Positions 15,284 through 27,054 of a stretch of 64,000 bases of DNA are shown here, piece after piece. The number at the start of each line of letters is the position of its first letter. Position 1 is the first letter of the stretch. A program made the position numbers and the translations under genes. The stretch comes from Oceanidesulfovibrio marinus (GTDB taxonomy: Bacteria; Desulfobacterota; Desulfovibrionia; Desulfovibrionales; Desulfovibrionaceae), in contig NZ_CP039543.1 in the NCBI RefSeq assembly GCF_013085545.1, positions 2,170,001 to 2,234,000 on the forward strand, written 5' to 3'. The notes under the pieces are model-generated. The model had not been told where the DNA came from. It saw only the letters and a list, made by a program, of their open reading frames with translations, and did not search any database.

Positions 15284-16972
15284 ATGCCGCAACGACCCGC
15301 GCCCAAAAGAGGGTTCCGCCGCGAGCGCACCAGGCGTTCCGAACGCTCCACCGCCGGCAGAAAGCCCATGTTCGACGAGCTCGCCGCGCTCGATACCAAG
15401 ATTGTCGCTTTGATCAAGGAGCGCAGTGCGCACCTCGCCAAAATCCGCAGCAAGGGCGGTATGGACTCTGTCGACGAGAAATCCATCTGGTCCATCTGGC
15501 AGCGCGCCCTGCCAAAGACGCGCGGCGGCGCCTCCATCTGGCGCAAGCTGTTCTTCCTGCTGCAGGACCTGGAGCCCGAGCCCGAAGAGGACAACCGCGC
15601 CAGCGACGGCTTCCTGCTCGCGCCACGCCGCGGACCCTACGTCCTGAAGCTCGATCCACCGCGCACCCTGGCCGGCATGCAATGCCTGGCCGCCCTGGGC
15701 GCGTGCGAAGAGTTCTCCATTGCACCGGCCGTGGTCAACGAGCGCCTCGTCCAGACGGTCAAGGCTTTCAACCAGACCGGCGCCGGTCTGTACTGGGAGT
15801 CGGACCAGCTCTCCGGCCGCGGCGCGGAAGAGCTCTCCTACCGCGACAAGTCCGTCTTTGTCGGGGACGACTCCCTGGCGTTCCATCTTATCCTGGCGCG
15901 CTGCCTTGCCGAGCCCGGCTCGGTCAAGTTCACCGGCGGCCATCTGCTCAAGACCGCGGACCTCACCCTGCTCGCCAGGCTGCTGCCGCGTCTGGGCGGT
16001 CGGCTTGTAAACATCATTCCCGGCTCCAAGGGCCTGCCGGTCCGCGTGGAGGCCTCCGGCCAGCTCCCGGATGAGGTGCTGATCCCCGAGGAGCTGCCAT
16101 CGGAGGCCGTGCTGGGCCTGCTCATGGCCACGCCCTTCTACCCCGAGGGGCTCACCCTGCGCAGCGAGAACCCCTCCCCGGCCCTCCGCGCCACCTTCGA
16201 TTTCGCCGCAAGCATCCTCACGGCATGCTCCATAAAAGTTGATGTCCGGACCAGTGGCGACGGGTACGCCATCGGCGTCAAACCCGGCACACCGGTCATA
16301 CCGAAGTCTCTACCCGTGGACGCAGGCCTTGGCGCGTTCCTTCTGGCCATGCCCAGGCTGGACCCTTCGGGCGAAAGCACTGTGACCCTGGAAGGGAGCT
16401 GGCCTGAAGAGACCGGCGCCTACGCCACTGCCCTGGAGATGCTCCGCGCCGCCGGGGTTGTGGTGGAGTCCGACGCGTCCAGCCTCCGCTCCAGCACCGG
16501 ACAGCTGCCTCCCGAAGCGCCTCGTCTGGACTGCGCCGGCGTGGCCGAGCTCTTCCCGCTCTCCTTTGCTCTGGCCGCCTCCATGCCCGCCTCCATCATC
16601 GACAAGCCCGACTCGAACGAGGACCTGTTCACCTGCCGCGAGCTGGCCGACTCCCTCGGCCTGCGCATCGAGGAAGGCGACGGCGTGCTGCGCATCGAAA
16701 ATATCGGCCGCCAGGACGACTCCTACGTGGAGCCGTGGGTCGCTCCCAATGCCTGGTGGGCCGTGGCCTACGCGGCCATGTCTTTCCGGCGTCCGGGGCT
16801 GGTCCTTGCCGACCCCTCGGCCGCCACAGATCTGTTGCCCCGTTTCTGGAACTTCTACAATACGTTGCCCTCGCCGCAGAGCGGCGTGTTCTACATGCCC
16901 AAGCGCGAGGCAGGAAACGAGACCAATGAGCCCGAACGAAAAGGACGACGCATTCGCATCCCAAATAGCTGA
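15284..16972 (+). CDS. Chorismate-mutase-like/EPSP-synthase-like fusion, probably non-canonical
   Basis: A 562-residue protein. Residues about 29-60 (MFDELAALDTKIVALIKER) resemble the first helix of AroQ-type chorismate mutase. The rest resembles EPSP synthase only in scattered blocks (GGRLVNIIPGSKGLPVRVEASG, PVDAGLGAFLLAMP). I find none of the KS-x-S-x-R, LGNAGT-x-R or KE(S/T)DR motifs of active EPSP synthases. Function unknown: a divergent enzyme or a pseudoenzyme. The basic N-terminus (PQRPAPKRGFRRERTRR) precedes an alternative start at 15368. It overlaps the next gene by 47 bp and leads an operon with aconitase. Confidence 0.6.
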   Translation: MPQRPAPKRGFRRERTRRSERSTAGRKPMFDELAALDTKIVALIKERSAHLAKIRSKGGMDSVDEKSIWSIWQRALPKTRGGASIWRKLFFLLQDLEPEPEEDNRASDGFLLAPRRGPYVLKLDPPRTLAGMQCLAALGACEEFSIAPAVVNERLVQTVKAFNQTGAGLYWESDQLSGRGAEELSYRDKSVFVGDDSLAFHLILARCLAEPGSVKFTGGHLLKTADLTLLARLLPRLGGRLVNIIPGSKGLPVRVEASGQLPDEVLIPEELPSEAVLGLLMATPFYPEGLTLRSENPSPALRATFDFAASILTACSIKVDVRTSGDGYAIGVKPGTPVIPKSLPVDAGLGAFLLAMPRLDPSGESTVTLEGSWPEETGAYATALEMLRAAGVVVESDASSLRSSTGQLPPEAPRLDCAGVAELFPLSFALAASMPASIIDKPDSNEDLFTCRELADSLGLRIEEGDGVLRIENIGRQDDSYVEPWVAPNAWWAVAYAAMSFRRPGLVLADPSAATDLLPRFWNFYNTLPSPQSGVFYMPKREAGNETNEPERKGRRIRIPNS

Positions 16973-17216
16973 CCTCGAAAAAGAGATCGAAACGCTGACT
17001 CTTGAAAAGCAAAACGCCGAGGCAAAGGTGAAGGAGCTGCGCGAGGCCGAAGACCCGGCGCGCAGCATCTGGTTTGCCCAGGAGATCTTTGCCTTCCAGC
17101 AGGAGAAGCTTCGGCTCGAGGTGGAAGTGGAGCTGCGCCGCAAGAAGATCAACCGTCTCCGGCTCGGAATCGATGACGGCAACATGGCTCCCCCACCCTT
17201 ATCCGCACTCCAGTAG
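16926..17216 (+). CDS. Small coiled-coil protein of unknown function
   Basis: A 96-residue, highly charged, predominantly helical protein with heptad-like repeats (IADLEKEIETLTLEKQNAE...VKELREAED, then EVEVELRRKKINRLRLG). No known domain recognised. Its start overlaps the end of the EPSP-synthase-like gene by 47 bp, so the two are translationally coupled and may act together. The aconitase gene starts 15 bp after its stop. Confidence 0.7.
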   Translation: MSPNEKDDAFASQIADLEKEIETLTLEKQNAEAKVKELREAEDPARSIWFAQEIFAFQQEKLRLEVEVELRRKKINRLRLGIDDGNMAPPPLSALQ

Positions 17217-17231
17217 AGAAGGACGACCCCC

Positions 17232-19181
17232 ATGCCCCAGAACCTGACACACAAGATACTTGCCGCTCACCTTGTCGACGGTGCGTCCCTCGGCGCCCCC
17301 GGCTCTGAAATTTCCCTGCGTATCGACCAGACCCTGACCCAGGACGCCACTGGCACCATGGCCTACCTCCAGTTCGAGGCCCTGGGCCTGGACCGCGTGC
17401 AGACCGAGCTCTCCGTGAGCTACGTGGATCACAACACGCTGCAGATGGGCTTCCGCAACCCGGACGACCATCGCTACCTGCGCACCGTGGCCAAGCGCTA
17501 CGGCCTGGTCTACTCGCCCCCCGGCACCGGAATCTGCCACCAGCTGCACCTGGAGAACTTCGCCAAACCCGGCAAGACGCTCATCGGCTCCGACAGCCAC
17601 ACCCCCACGGCCGGCGGCCTGGGCATGATCGCCATGGGCGCGGGCGGCCTTTCCGTCGCGCTGGCCATGGCCGGAGAGCCTTACCGCATCGCCATGCCCA
17701 AGGTCGTGCGTGTCAACCTGACCGGCAAGCTTACGGGCTGGGCCACGGGCAAGGACATCATCCTGCACCTTCTGGGCATGCTCACCGTCAAGGGCGGCGT
17801 GGGCAAAGTCTTTGAGTACGCCGGCCCCGGCGTGAAGACCCTCACCGTGCCGGAGCGCGCCACCATCACCAACATGGGCGCGGAACTCGGCGCCACCACC
17901 TCCCTCTTCCCGGCGGACGAGCGGGCCAGGGACTTCCTTACCTCCATGGGCCGCGCCGACGATTATGAAGAGTGGGTGGCCGACGAGGGCGCGGAGTACG
18001 ACGAGACCATCGAGATCGACCTGTCCAAGCTGGAGCCCCTGGCCGCGCAGCCGCACATGCCGGACCGCGTGGTGCCCGTGCGCGAGCTGGCCGGCATGGC
18101 CGTCAGCCAGTCCGCCATCGGCTCCTGCACCAACTCGTCCTACGCGGACCTCAAGTCCGTGGCCCAGATGCTGACCGGCAAACGCATTTCCGAGACCACG
18201 GACCTGCTCGTCTCCCCCGGTTCCAAGCAGGTGATGAAGATGCTCGCCCACGAGAACCTCATCGAGCCTCTGCTGGACGCCGGCGCACGCATGCTGGAAG
18301 CCTCCTGCGGCCCGTGCATCGGCATGGGCGGCTCGCCCATCTCCGAGGGCGTCAGCGTGCGCACCTTCAACCGCAACTTCGAAGGCCGCAGCGGCACCCA
18401 GGACGCCAAGGTCTACCTGACCAGCCCCCTCGTGGCCGCGCGGGTCGCACTGGACGGCGCGTTCACCGATCCGGCCGGCTGGGGCGAGCCCCCGGCGTTC
18501 CCGGAGCTGCCCGCCACCACGCCGTCCATCCGCCACCTGTTCATCTTCCCGCCCGAGGACGGCTCCGGCGTGGAGGTGCTGCGCGGACCGAACATCGTGC
18601 CTCTGGAGACCTTCTCCGAGCTGCCCGAGACCATCGGCACGCGCATCCTGCTCAAGACCGGCGACGACATCACCACGGACCATATCCTGCCGGCCGGCGC
18701 ACAGATCACTGCCCTGCGCTCCAACATCCCGGCCATCAGCGAGTACATCTTCAGCCGGGTGGACGCCGAGTTCGTGAGCCGCATGAAGAGCGCCGAGGGC
18801 GCCCCCTGCCGCGGCGTCATCCTGGGCGGCGAGAACTACGGCCAGGGCTCCAGCCGCGAACACGCGGCGCTTGGCCCCCGCCATCTGGGCGTCTGCGCCG
18901 TGATCACCAAGTCGCTGGCGCGCATCCACCGCGCGAACCTGGTCAACTTCGGCATCCTGCCGCTGCTGCTGAAGAATCCCGCGGACTACGACCGCCTGAG
19001 CCAAGGCACGGAGCTGACCATTGCCGCAACCGACCTCACGCCCGGCGGAACCATCGCCATCGAGGCCAAGGGCGTCGGTCCGATAGAGGTCATAAACGAT
19101 TTGACGGCCACAGAGCTGGCCATTATCCAGGCAGGCGGACTGCTCAACTACGTCCGCGCAAAACGAGAGCAAAAAGCCTGA
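17232..19181 (+). CDS. Aconitate hydratase
   Basis: Interconverts citrate and isocitrate. It is 649 residues, the short aconitase type closer to the mitochondrial/LeuC-like group than to the roughly 900-residue AcnA. Cluster ligands are visible in [14 protein letters not shown] and CGPCIGMGG. The swivel domain carries [17 protein letters not shown], with the active-site Ser-Arg loop. In sulfate reducers with an incomplete TCA cycle it serves glutamate synthesis. It lies between the small coiled-coil gene (15 bp) and the foldase gene (22 bp). Confidence 0.94.
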   Translation: MPQNLTHKILAAHLVDGASLGAPGSEISLRIDQTLTQDATGTMAYLQFEALGLDRVQTELSVSYVDHNTLQMGFRNPDDHRYLRTVAKRYGLVYSPPGTGICHQLHLENFAKPGKTLIGSDSHTPTAGGLGMIAMGAGGLSVALAMAGEPYRIAMPKVVRVNLTGKLTGWATGKDIILHLLGMLTVKGGVGKVFEYAGPGVKTLTVPERATITNMGAELGATTSLFPADERARDFLTSMGRADDYEEWVADEGAEYDETIEIDLSKLEPLAAQPHMPDRVVPVRELAGMAVSQSAIGSCTNSSYADLKSVAQMLTGKRISETTDLLVSPGSKQVMKMLAHENLIEPLLDAGARMLEASCGPCIGMGGSPISEGVSVRTFNRNFEGRSGTQDAKVYLTSPLVAARVALDGAFTDPAGWGEPPAFPELPATTPSIRHLFIFPPEDGSGVEVLRGPNIVPLETFSELPETIGTRILLKTGDDITTDHILPAGAQITALRSNIPAISEYIFSRVDAEFVSRMKSAEGAPCRGVILGGENYGQGSSREHAALGPRHLGVCAVITKSLARIHRANLVNFGILPLLLKNPADYDRLSQGTELTIAATDLTPGGTIAIEAKGVGPIEVINDLTATELAIIQAGGLLNYVRAKREQKA

Positions 19182-19203
19182 TCGATTCCGCCAAGGAGAG
19201 ACA

Positions 19204-21096
19204 ATGCTCGACCTGATCCGTCAAAGCGCCTCATCGTGGGGCGTCAAGATCCTATTCGGCGTCATCATCCTCGTCTTCGTTTTCTGGGGCGTGGGTTCAT
19301 TCACCGGGTCCAAGACCCAGGTGGTCGCCACAGTCAACGAACGGCCCATCCTGGTGCAGACCTTCCGCCGCGCCCAGGAACGCGCCATCGAGAACATCCG
19401 CCAGCGCAACCCCGATGTCTCGGTCGAGGACCTCAAGGCCCAGGGCATCAGCACCCAGGTGCTCCAGCGCCTTGTGGCGGACGAGCTGCTTGCGGATCAG
19501 GGCAATGCGCTCGGCATCCGCGCTTCCGACGTGGAGGTTCGCAACAAGATCGCCAGCCTGCCGTACTTCCAGAGCCAGTCCGGCCAGTTCGATCCCGAGC
19601 TCTACCGCCGCATCCTCAACAGCCAGCACATCCAGATTGCCGAGTTCGAGGACGACATGCGCCGGGCCATCGTCACGGAGAAGCTGCAGCGCTACGTGAC
19701 CGACTCCATCCAGGTGCCCGAGTGGGAAGCCCGCGACCTCTTTGACTACTCGCGCGAGAAACGCACCCTCCAGTACCTGAGCGTCGACGACGCCAAGTAC
19801 ATGGACCAGGTGAACGCCACCGATGACGAGGTGCAGGCGTATTACGACGAGCACAAGGATGACTTCAGCGTGCCCGCGCGCATCTCCTTCTCCTACCTGC
19901 CCTTCACGCCGGCATCCCTGGCCTCCAAGGTCGAGGTCTCCGACGAGACGCTGCAGCAGGAGTACGAGGCGCGCAAGGACGAGTTCACCCAGCCTGAGCG
20001 CGTCAAGGCGCGGCACATCCTTATCCAGCTCGAACAGAACGCCACCGAGGCCGAAGACCAAGCCGCCCTGGAGAAGATCGAGGCCATCCGCAAGCGCATC
20101 GTGGATGACGGCGAGGACTTCGCCACCGTGGCCGAAGAAACCTCGGACGGCCCCTCCGCCCCCAACGGCGGCGACCTGGGCTGGTTCTCCCAGGGCCAGA
20201 TGGTCCCCGCCTTCGAGGAAGCCGCCTTCTCCCTGACTCCCGGCACTGTGAGCGAGCCCGTGCGCACGCCTTTCGGCTACCACCTTATCCTGGTGGAAGA
20301 GCGCGAGGACGCCCAGGTGGCGCCCTTTGACGAGGTCAAGGACCAGCTCAAGCAGGAGATCGCCGAGGACCGCGCCACGGACCTGGTCTCCAACCTGCTG
20401 GACGTCGCCCTGGAGCAGGTCTACGCCGGGGATTCCCTGGACAAGGTGGCCGGCGATCTGAACCTGGAGGTGCTCAAGACCGACGAGCCGCTGGACCGCG
20501 ACCAGGTGCAGAGCCTGCTGCTTCTCAAGCAGGACTCCCTGAACCGTCTCTTCGGCCTTGAAGAGGGCATGATCACCGACACGCCGCTGGAGACCGAGGA
20601 CGGCTACGTGCTGGCCACCATCGGCAAGCGCCTGCCGCCGGACTTCCAACCCCTGGACGAGGTGCGCGACTCCATCGTCACGACCATCAAGGAGACCAAG
20701 GCCTCCAAGCTGGCCAAGGAGGAGGCCGAGGCCCTTTCCAAAACCATCCAGGAAAACGGCCTGCCCGCTGACCGCGAGAGCGAACTCTCCGTCACCAGCG
20801 CGTTCGATCGCCAGGGGCTGATCCAGGAGCTGGGCGTGAACCCCGAGCTGACCAGCAAGGCTTTCAACGCCGAGAAAGGCGACTGGATTCCCGGCGCCTG
20901 GCCCGTGCAGGACGGCTGGGTCGTGGTCCGGCTGGACGACATCCAGAGCCCCACGGACGAGCAGTGGGAGACCGAGAAGTCCATGTGGGTGGACTTCATC
21001 GCCGAGACCAAGAAGGAAGAGCTCTTCCAGTCCTTCCTTAAGGACCTGCAGGAGCACGCCGAGATCAACGTCTACCAGCCCGACCTGTTCAAGTAG
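19204..21096 (+). CDS. Membrane-anchored PpiD/SurA-type peptidyl-prolyl isomerase
   Basis: A periplasmic folding chaperone, 630 residues. A single N-terminal transmembrane segment (about residues 14-33, [18 protein letters not shown]) anchors it, a SurA_N-like domain follows, and a parvulin (PpiC) domain lies at about 263-377 (VKARHILIQ...[23 protein letters not shown]...[11 protein letters not shown]). The architecture and length match E. coli PpiD. Last gene of its operon, closed by a terminator. Confidence 0.9.
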   Translation: MLDLIRQSASSWGVKILFGVIILVFVFWGVGSFTGSKTQVVATVNERPILVQTFRRAQERAIENIRQRNPDVSVEDLKAQGISTQVLQRLVADELLADQGNALGIRASDVEVRNKIASLPYFQSQSGQFDPELYRRILNSQHIQIAEFEDDMRRAIVTEKLQRYVTDSIQVPEWEARDLFDYSREKRTLQYLSVDDAKYMDQVNATDDEVQAYYDEHKDDFSVPARISFSYLPFTPASLASKVEVSDETLQQEYEARKDEFTQPERVKARHILIQLEQNATEAEDQAALEKIEAIRKRIVDDGEDFATVAEETSDGPSAPNGGDLGWFSQGQMVPAFEEAAFSLTPGTVSEPVRTPFGYHLILVEEREDAQVAPFDEVKDQLKQEIAEDRATDLVSNLLDVALEQVYAGDSLDKVAGDLNLEVLKTDEPLDRDQVQSLLLLKQDSLNRLFGLEEGMITDTPLETEDGYVLATIGKRLPPDFQPLDEVRDSIVTTIKETKASKLAKEEAEALSKTIQENGLPADRESELSVTSAFDRQGLIQELGVNPELTSKAFNAEKGDWIPGAWPVQDGWVVVRLDDIQSPTDEQWETEKSMWVDFIAETKKEELFQSFLKDLQEHAEINVYQPDLFK

Positions 21097-21118
21097 GCTG
21101 GCACGAGATACGACCATG

Positions 21119-21162
21119 AAAAAGCGCCGGTCCCTGCATCAAGGGGCCGGCGCTTTCTTGTA
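21119..21162 (+). terminator. Terminator after the ppiD-like gene
   Basis: AAAGCGCCGG pairs with CCGGCGCTTT around an 18-nt interior, extended by TCC/GG pairs, and ends in TTTCTTG. It faces the minus-strand block. Confidence 0.75.
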
Positions 21163-21287
21163 TGTGGAAGCTCGAATGGAATCGAGCAAGAGGCGACAGA
21201 GGTACTGCCCCAATGTCTAACCACAGATCGGCCCCTTGCTCCCTGTTGAGCCTGAGAAACACCAATATCGAGGATACCTTTTAAGAA

Positions 21288-21827
21288 TCAACCGGCGATT
21301 TGTGTTCGAACGAAGTCAACGCGCTCGGCAATGCTTGTGAATGGAAGCGGAATCAACGTGTACCCGAGGTTCGAGTATGTTTCAGCCATCACGCGGCATG
21401 TGGCCTCCGCCTCCGCCGTACCCTGTTTGCGCTCCGCATCCTGCACGAAGATTCCCGGCCAGTGCGGGGCGATGAAGACCTTGCGGTTATACCTGTACAG
21501 CGCCGCAGCCGTGCGCACATGCGCCGGAACAGGAAGTCCGCACAGGGTCAGGTAGCCAAGCACATCCGGAACTCCCCGATCCAGCAGAATCGGACCTGGC
21601 ATCGCCTGCGCCTCGCGATACGAACGCAGCTCCCAACCCAGCATCAATTCCGCAAAAGCAGCGCGGTCAGCCCATGGCAACGCCCGGCCTCCGATCTCGA
21701 CCTGCTCCTGGATAATGGCGCGCCCGGCCTCGGGCATATGCTGAAGACCCGTGTGGGCCAGTGCGTCTATCAGGCTGCTTTTTCCTGAGCCCGGCCCGCC
21801 GGTGATGACAAACAGATGGTCAGCCAT
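21288..21827 (-). CDS. P-loop ATPase, AAA_28-like
   Basis: A 179-residue protein starting with a clear Walker A motif, GGPGSGKSS (residues 9-17), followed by MPEAGRAIIQEQ and LLDRGVPDVLGYL, the pattern of the AAA_28 predicted kinase/ATPase family. Members are thought to phosphorylate or bind small nucleotides, but the substrate is unknown. It is the last gene of the minus-strand block, separated from the phosphoesterase gene by 120 bp. Confidence 0.75.
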   Translation of the reverse strand: MADHLFVITGGPGSGKSSLIDALAHTGLQHMPEAGRAIIQEQVEIGGRALPWADRAAFAELMLGWELRSYREAQAMPGPILLDRGVPDVLGYLTLCGLPVPAHVRTAAALYRYNRKVFIAPHWPGIFVQDAERKQGTAEAEATCRVMAETYSNLGYTLIPLPFTSIAERVDFVRTQIAG

Positions 21828-21947
21828 GGGATATGCTGATTGGTGGGAACCGACGCAGATTGGATGAGCGAACCGGCCATGGCTCCAACGCCACAGGTGT
21901 GGCAGGGCAGCGCCATGGACTCATTATGGTGCGCGCAGATACTGGAA

Positions 21948-22439
21948 CTAAGTTCCCAGCTCTATCTTTTTCACGCGAATGGGCTCGCTCCGCTCCAGGG
22001 TGATATGGGCAAGGGAAGGTGGGCCGCTGCGGGACTGGCACGCCGAGCCAGGATTGACCACGTGCACGCCGTTCACCACCGTGTGCTGAAAAATGTGCGA
22101 GTGGCCAAAACAGATGAGGTCGTACCCCGGCCCGAAGGCGGCAGCCACGCGCTCGGCTAGTCCGCGCGCAGAGCCCCAGCCGTGCGCCGCGCCAATGGTG
22201 AACCCCTCGGCTTCAAAAGAAATGGTGTCGGTCAGCATCTCGCGCGTGGTCCAGGAGTCCATGTTCCCGGCCACGGCCTTCAAATCCGGATGCATCATCA
22301 GGTGGTGCAGCACGGACGGCGAGACGATGTCTCCGCAGTGGAGCACGGTGTCCGCAGGCGCCAGAAACTCGTCGTAGATTCGCTCGAAACGTGAGTTGGT
22401 CTTACCCAGGTGGGTATCAGACAAAACAGCAAGTAGCAT
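21948..22439 (-). CDS. YfcE/MJ0936-type metallophosphoesterase
   Basis: A 163-residue calcineurin-like phosphoesterase. The metal-binding motifs are complete: LSDTHLG, LHCGDIV, AGNMD, AAHGW and FGHSH. The small single-domain form is the YfcE family, active on phosphodiesters in vitro; the natural substrate is unknown. ATG at 22439 is preferred over an in-frame TTG at 22454 because family members begin at MLLAVLSDTH and GGACGAG sits just upstream. Confidence 0.9.
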   Translation of the reverse strand: MLLAVLSDTHLGKTNSRFERIYDEFLAPADTVLHCGDIVSPSVLHHLMMHPDLKAVAGNMDSWTTREMLTDTISFEAEGFTIGAAHGWGSARGLAERVAAAFGPGYDLICFGHSHIFQHTVVNGVHVVNPGSACQSRSGPPSLAHITLERSEPIRVKKIELGT

Positions 22440-22469
22440 GAAACACTCGTCCAATCATAAGGACGGACG

Positions 22470-23111
22470 CTAGCCCTTCCCTTTTCCGTTCTTCTTCTCC
22501 CACCAGGACTTGTCCGGTCCCTTGAACCACCAGTCCGTGTGGTCGGTGGTTGCCGCGACCTTGGCCAGCTCCTTGCCCACCTCGGTGCGCAGGCGTGGCA
22601 GCGCGCCCTCTATCCACTTGGCGGCGTACGCGTTGCCCAGGTCGAGCTGCTCCTTGAGGTTCAGAATCAGGTCGATCTGGTCGGCGTCCTGCGCCAATTG
22701 CGACTCCAGGCTCTCCACCGATTCCAGCTCCTCCCACAGGGGCAGCACGGCCTCGGCCAGACCGGTGCCGTCCAGGGCGTCCTCCAGCGCCTCGGTGCGC
22801 TTGCTGGAGTTGTAGCGCCGGGCCACGTAGTTGAAGTCGCCCGTGCGGGCCTCGTGCAGGTCGTGGAACAGGCAGAGCATGGCCGTGCGCGAGGAATCGG
22901 CCCCGGCGATCTCGGCCAGGGCATAGCCGATAACGGCTGTGCGGAACGAATGCTCGGCCACGTTCTCGGTCCCTGTGCCCAGAAACTGATACCCGGTGCG
23001 CGGCGTCTTGCGCAGCATGCCGACTTCGTAGAGGAAGTCGGCCACGCGCGTCATGCGCTCCCGGCCCTGAAGGTTCTTCTTGAAATCCGCAGTCATGGCG
23101 TCCTTGGTCAT
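22470..23111 (-). CDS. HD-domain nucleotidase (YfbR/HDDC2-like)
   Basis: A 213-residue protein with RMTRVADFLYEVGMLRKTPRTGY, ENVAEHSFRT and LFHDLHEARTGD, the metal-binding H...HD...D set of the HD_3 family. Family members remove 5'-phosphates from deoxynucleoside monophosphates. Translation may start at 23111 or at ATG 23096, which has AAGGA directly upstream. The gene lies 13 bp after argJ. Confidence 0.82.
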   Translation of the reverse strand: MTKDAMTADFKKNLQGRERMTRVADFLYEVGMLRKTPRTGYQFLGTGTENVAEHSFRTAVIGYALAEIAGADSSRTAMLCLFHDLHEARTGDFNYVARRYNSSKRTEALEDALDGTGLAEAVLPLWEELESVESLESQLAQDADQIDLILNLKEQLDLGNAYAAKWIEGALPRLRTEVGKELAKVAATTDHTDWWFKGPDKSWWEKKNGKGKG

Positions 23112-23124
23112 TGCAGTGGCGATC

Positions 23125-24327
23125 CTAGCTCGTGTACTCGGCGTTGATGCGAATGTACTCGTGGCCCAGGTCCGAGGCCAGCACCTCGTACACGCCGTTG
23201 CCGGCGCCCAGGTCCACGCCGATCTCCACGTCCTGCCGGCGCATGTGCGGCGCGAGCAGCAGCTTGGCCTGCCCTTCCACCGGCTGGCCGTTGCGGAACA
23301 GCGGGATGTTGCCCATGGTTATGGACACGTGGTCCGGGTTGAAGGTCGCTCCGCTGTAGCCCACGGCGCAGAGGATACGGCCCCAGTTGGGGTCCTTGCC
23401 GTACACGGCGGTCTTCACCAGCGGGGACTTGGCTATGGTGCGGGCCACCTTTTCCGCGTCGTCCGTGTCCTTGGCGCCGGTCACGCTGATGCGGATCACC
23501 TTGGTGGCGCCTTCGCCGTCCTCGGCAATCATATAGGCCAGGGCCTGGCAGACCTCGGCAACGGCCTCGGCCAGCACGGCCTTGTTCTCGCGCTCCACCC
23601 TGGCTCCGGCGGCGCCGCTGGCCAGGAGAAAGACCGTGTCGTTGGTGGAGGTGTCGCCGTCAACCACGATGCGGTTGAAGGAGATGTCCACGGACTCCTT
23701 GAGGATCTCGCGCAGTAGCTCCGGCTCCACCTCGGCGTCGGTCATCACCACGGAAAGCATGGTGGCCATGTTCGGGCAGATCATGCCCGCGCCCTTGGCA
23801 ATGCCCAGCACGTGAACCGGGCCGCCGTCGCCATTGCCGGGCAGGCCGGTGACTCGCGCCCAGGCCAGCTTGGGGAAGGCGTCGGTGGTCATGATCGCGC
23901 GGGTGAAGTCCATGGCCGAGCACGAGCCGACGCTCTCAGCCAGCTTCGGCGCGGCGTCGCGCCACTTGCCCATGTCCATGGGCACGCCGATGACGCCCGT
24001 GGAGCACGGCAGAATGCTCTCCTCGGACACGCCCAGGGCCCCGCCCATCATCTCCATGGAGAGCTTGCAGTCCACCATGCCGCGCTCGCCCGTGGCGGCG
24101 TTGGCCTGGCCGGAGTTGATGCACACGGCTCGGGCCGTGCCGCTCTTCTCCAGCGCTTCCTGCGCCACCAGCACCGGCGCGGCCGGGAAGGCATTCTTGG
24201 TGAAAACGCCGGCCGCGGACGCATCCTTTTCGCAGACCACGGCGCCGAGATCGAGCTTCTGCGAGTTCTTGAAGCCTGCGCACACAGCGCCGAAGGCGAA
24301 TCCTTTGGGAATCGGGATCATGGCCAT
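23125..24327 (-). CDS. argJ: Bifunctional ornithine acetyltransferase / N-acetylglutamate synthase
   Basis: Recycles the acetyl group from N-acetylornithine to glutamate in arginine synthesis. It is 400 residues. The autocatalytic cleavage site that splits ArgJ into alpha and beta chains is visible as NMATML, with the nucleophile at T189; the oxyanion-hole motif STGVIG is at about residue 109. AAGGAG precedes two candidate ATGs (24327 and 24321). secA lies 78 bp upstream on the same strand. Confidence 0.96.
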   Translation of the reverse strand: MAMIPIPKGFAFGAVCAGFKNSQKLDLGAVVCEKDASAAGVFTKNAFPAAPVLVAQEALEKSGTARAVCINSGQANAATGERGMVDCKLSMEMMGGALGVSEESILPCSTGVIGVPMDMGKWRDAAPKLAESVGSCSAMDFTRAIMTTDAFPKLAWARVTGLPGNGDGGPVHVLGIAKGAGMICPNMATMLSVVMTDAEVEPELLREILKESVDISFNRIVVDGDTSTNDTVFLLASGAAGARVERENKAVLAEAVAEVCQALAYMIAEDGEGATKVIRISVTGAKDTDDAEKVARTIAKSPLVKTAVYGKDPNWGRILCAVGYSGATFNPDHVSITMGNIPLFRNGQPVEGQAKLLLAPHMRRQDVEIGVDLGAGNGVYEVLASDLGHEYIRINAEYTS

Positions 24328-24405
24328 GCACTCCTTACCTGTATTGCCCAGCGTCCAAATTTATGGACGCATGCTGTCTAAAGAATAAGACTCTTGCCCA
24401 CACCA

Positions 24406-26925
<2,520 letters not shown>

Positions 26926-27054
26926 GGGAGGTAAGCTCCTTGGGGGCGCCGGCCGCCGTGGTTTTCCCTAATGTTCCGCAGGGAGCGCGGCGCGGCGATG
27001 GTTCCGAAAGGGTTTCGGAGAACTCTTTATTTCAAAGCGAGATATGGCGCAATG

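Noticed and set aside
16926-16972. Frameshift joining the EPSP-like gene and the coiled-coil gene
   Set aside because: The upstream frame ends naturally, and the downstream gene has its own ATG with AGGA upstream; a simple coupled overlap explains it.
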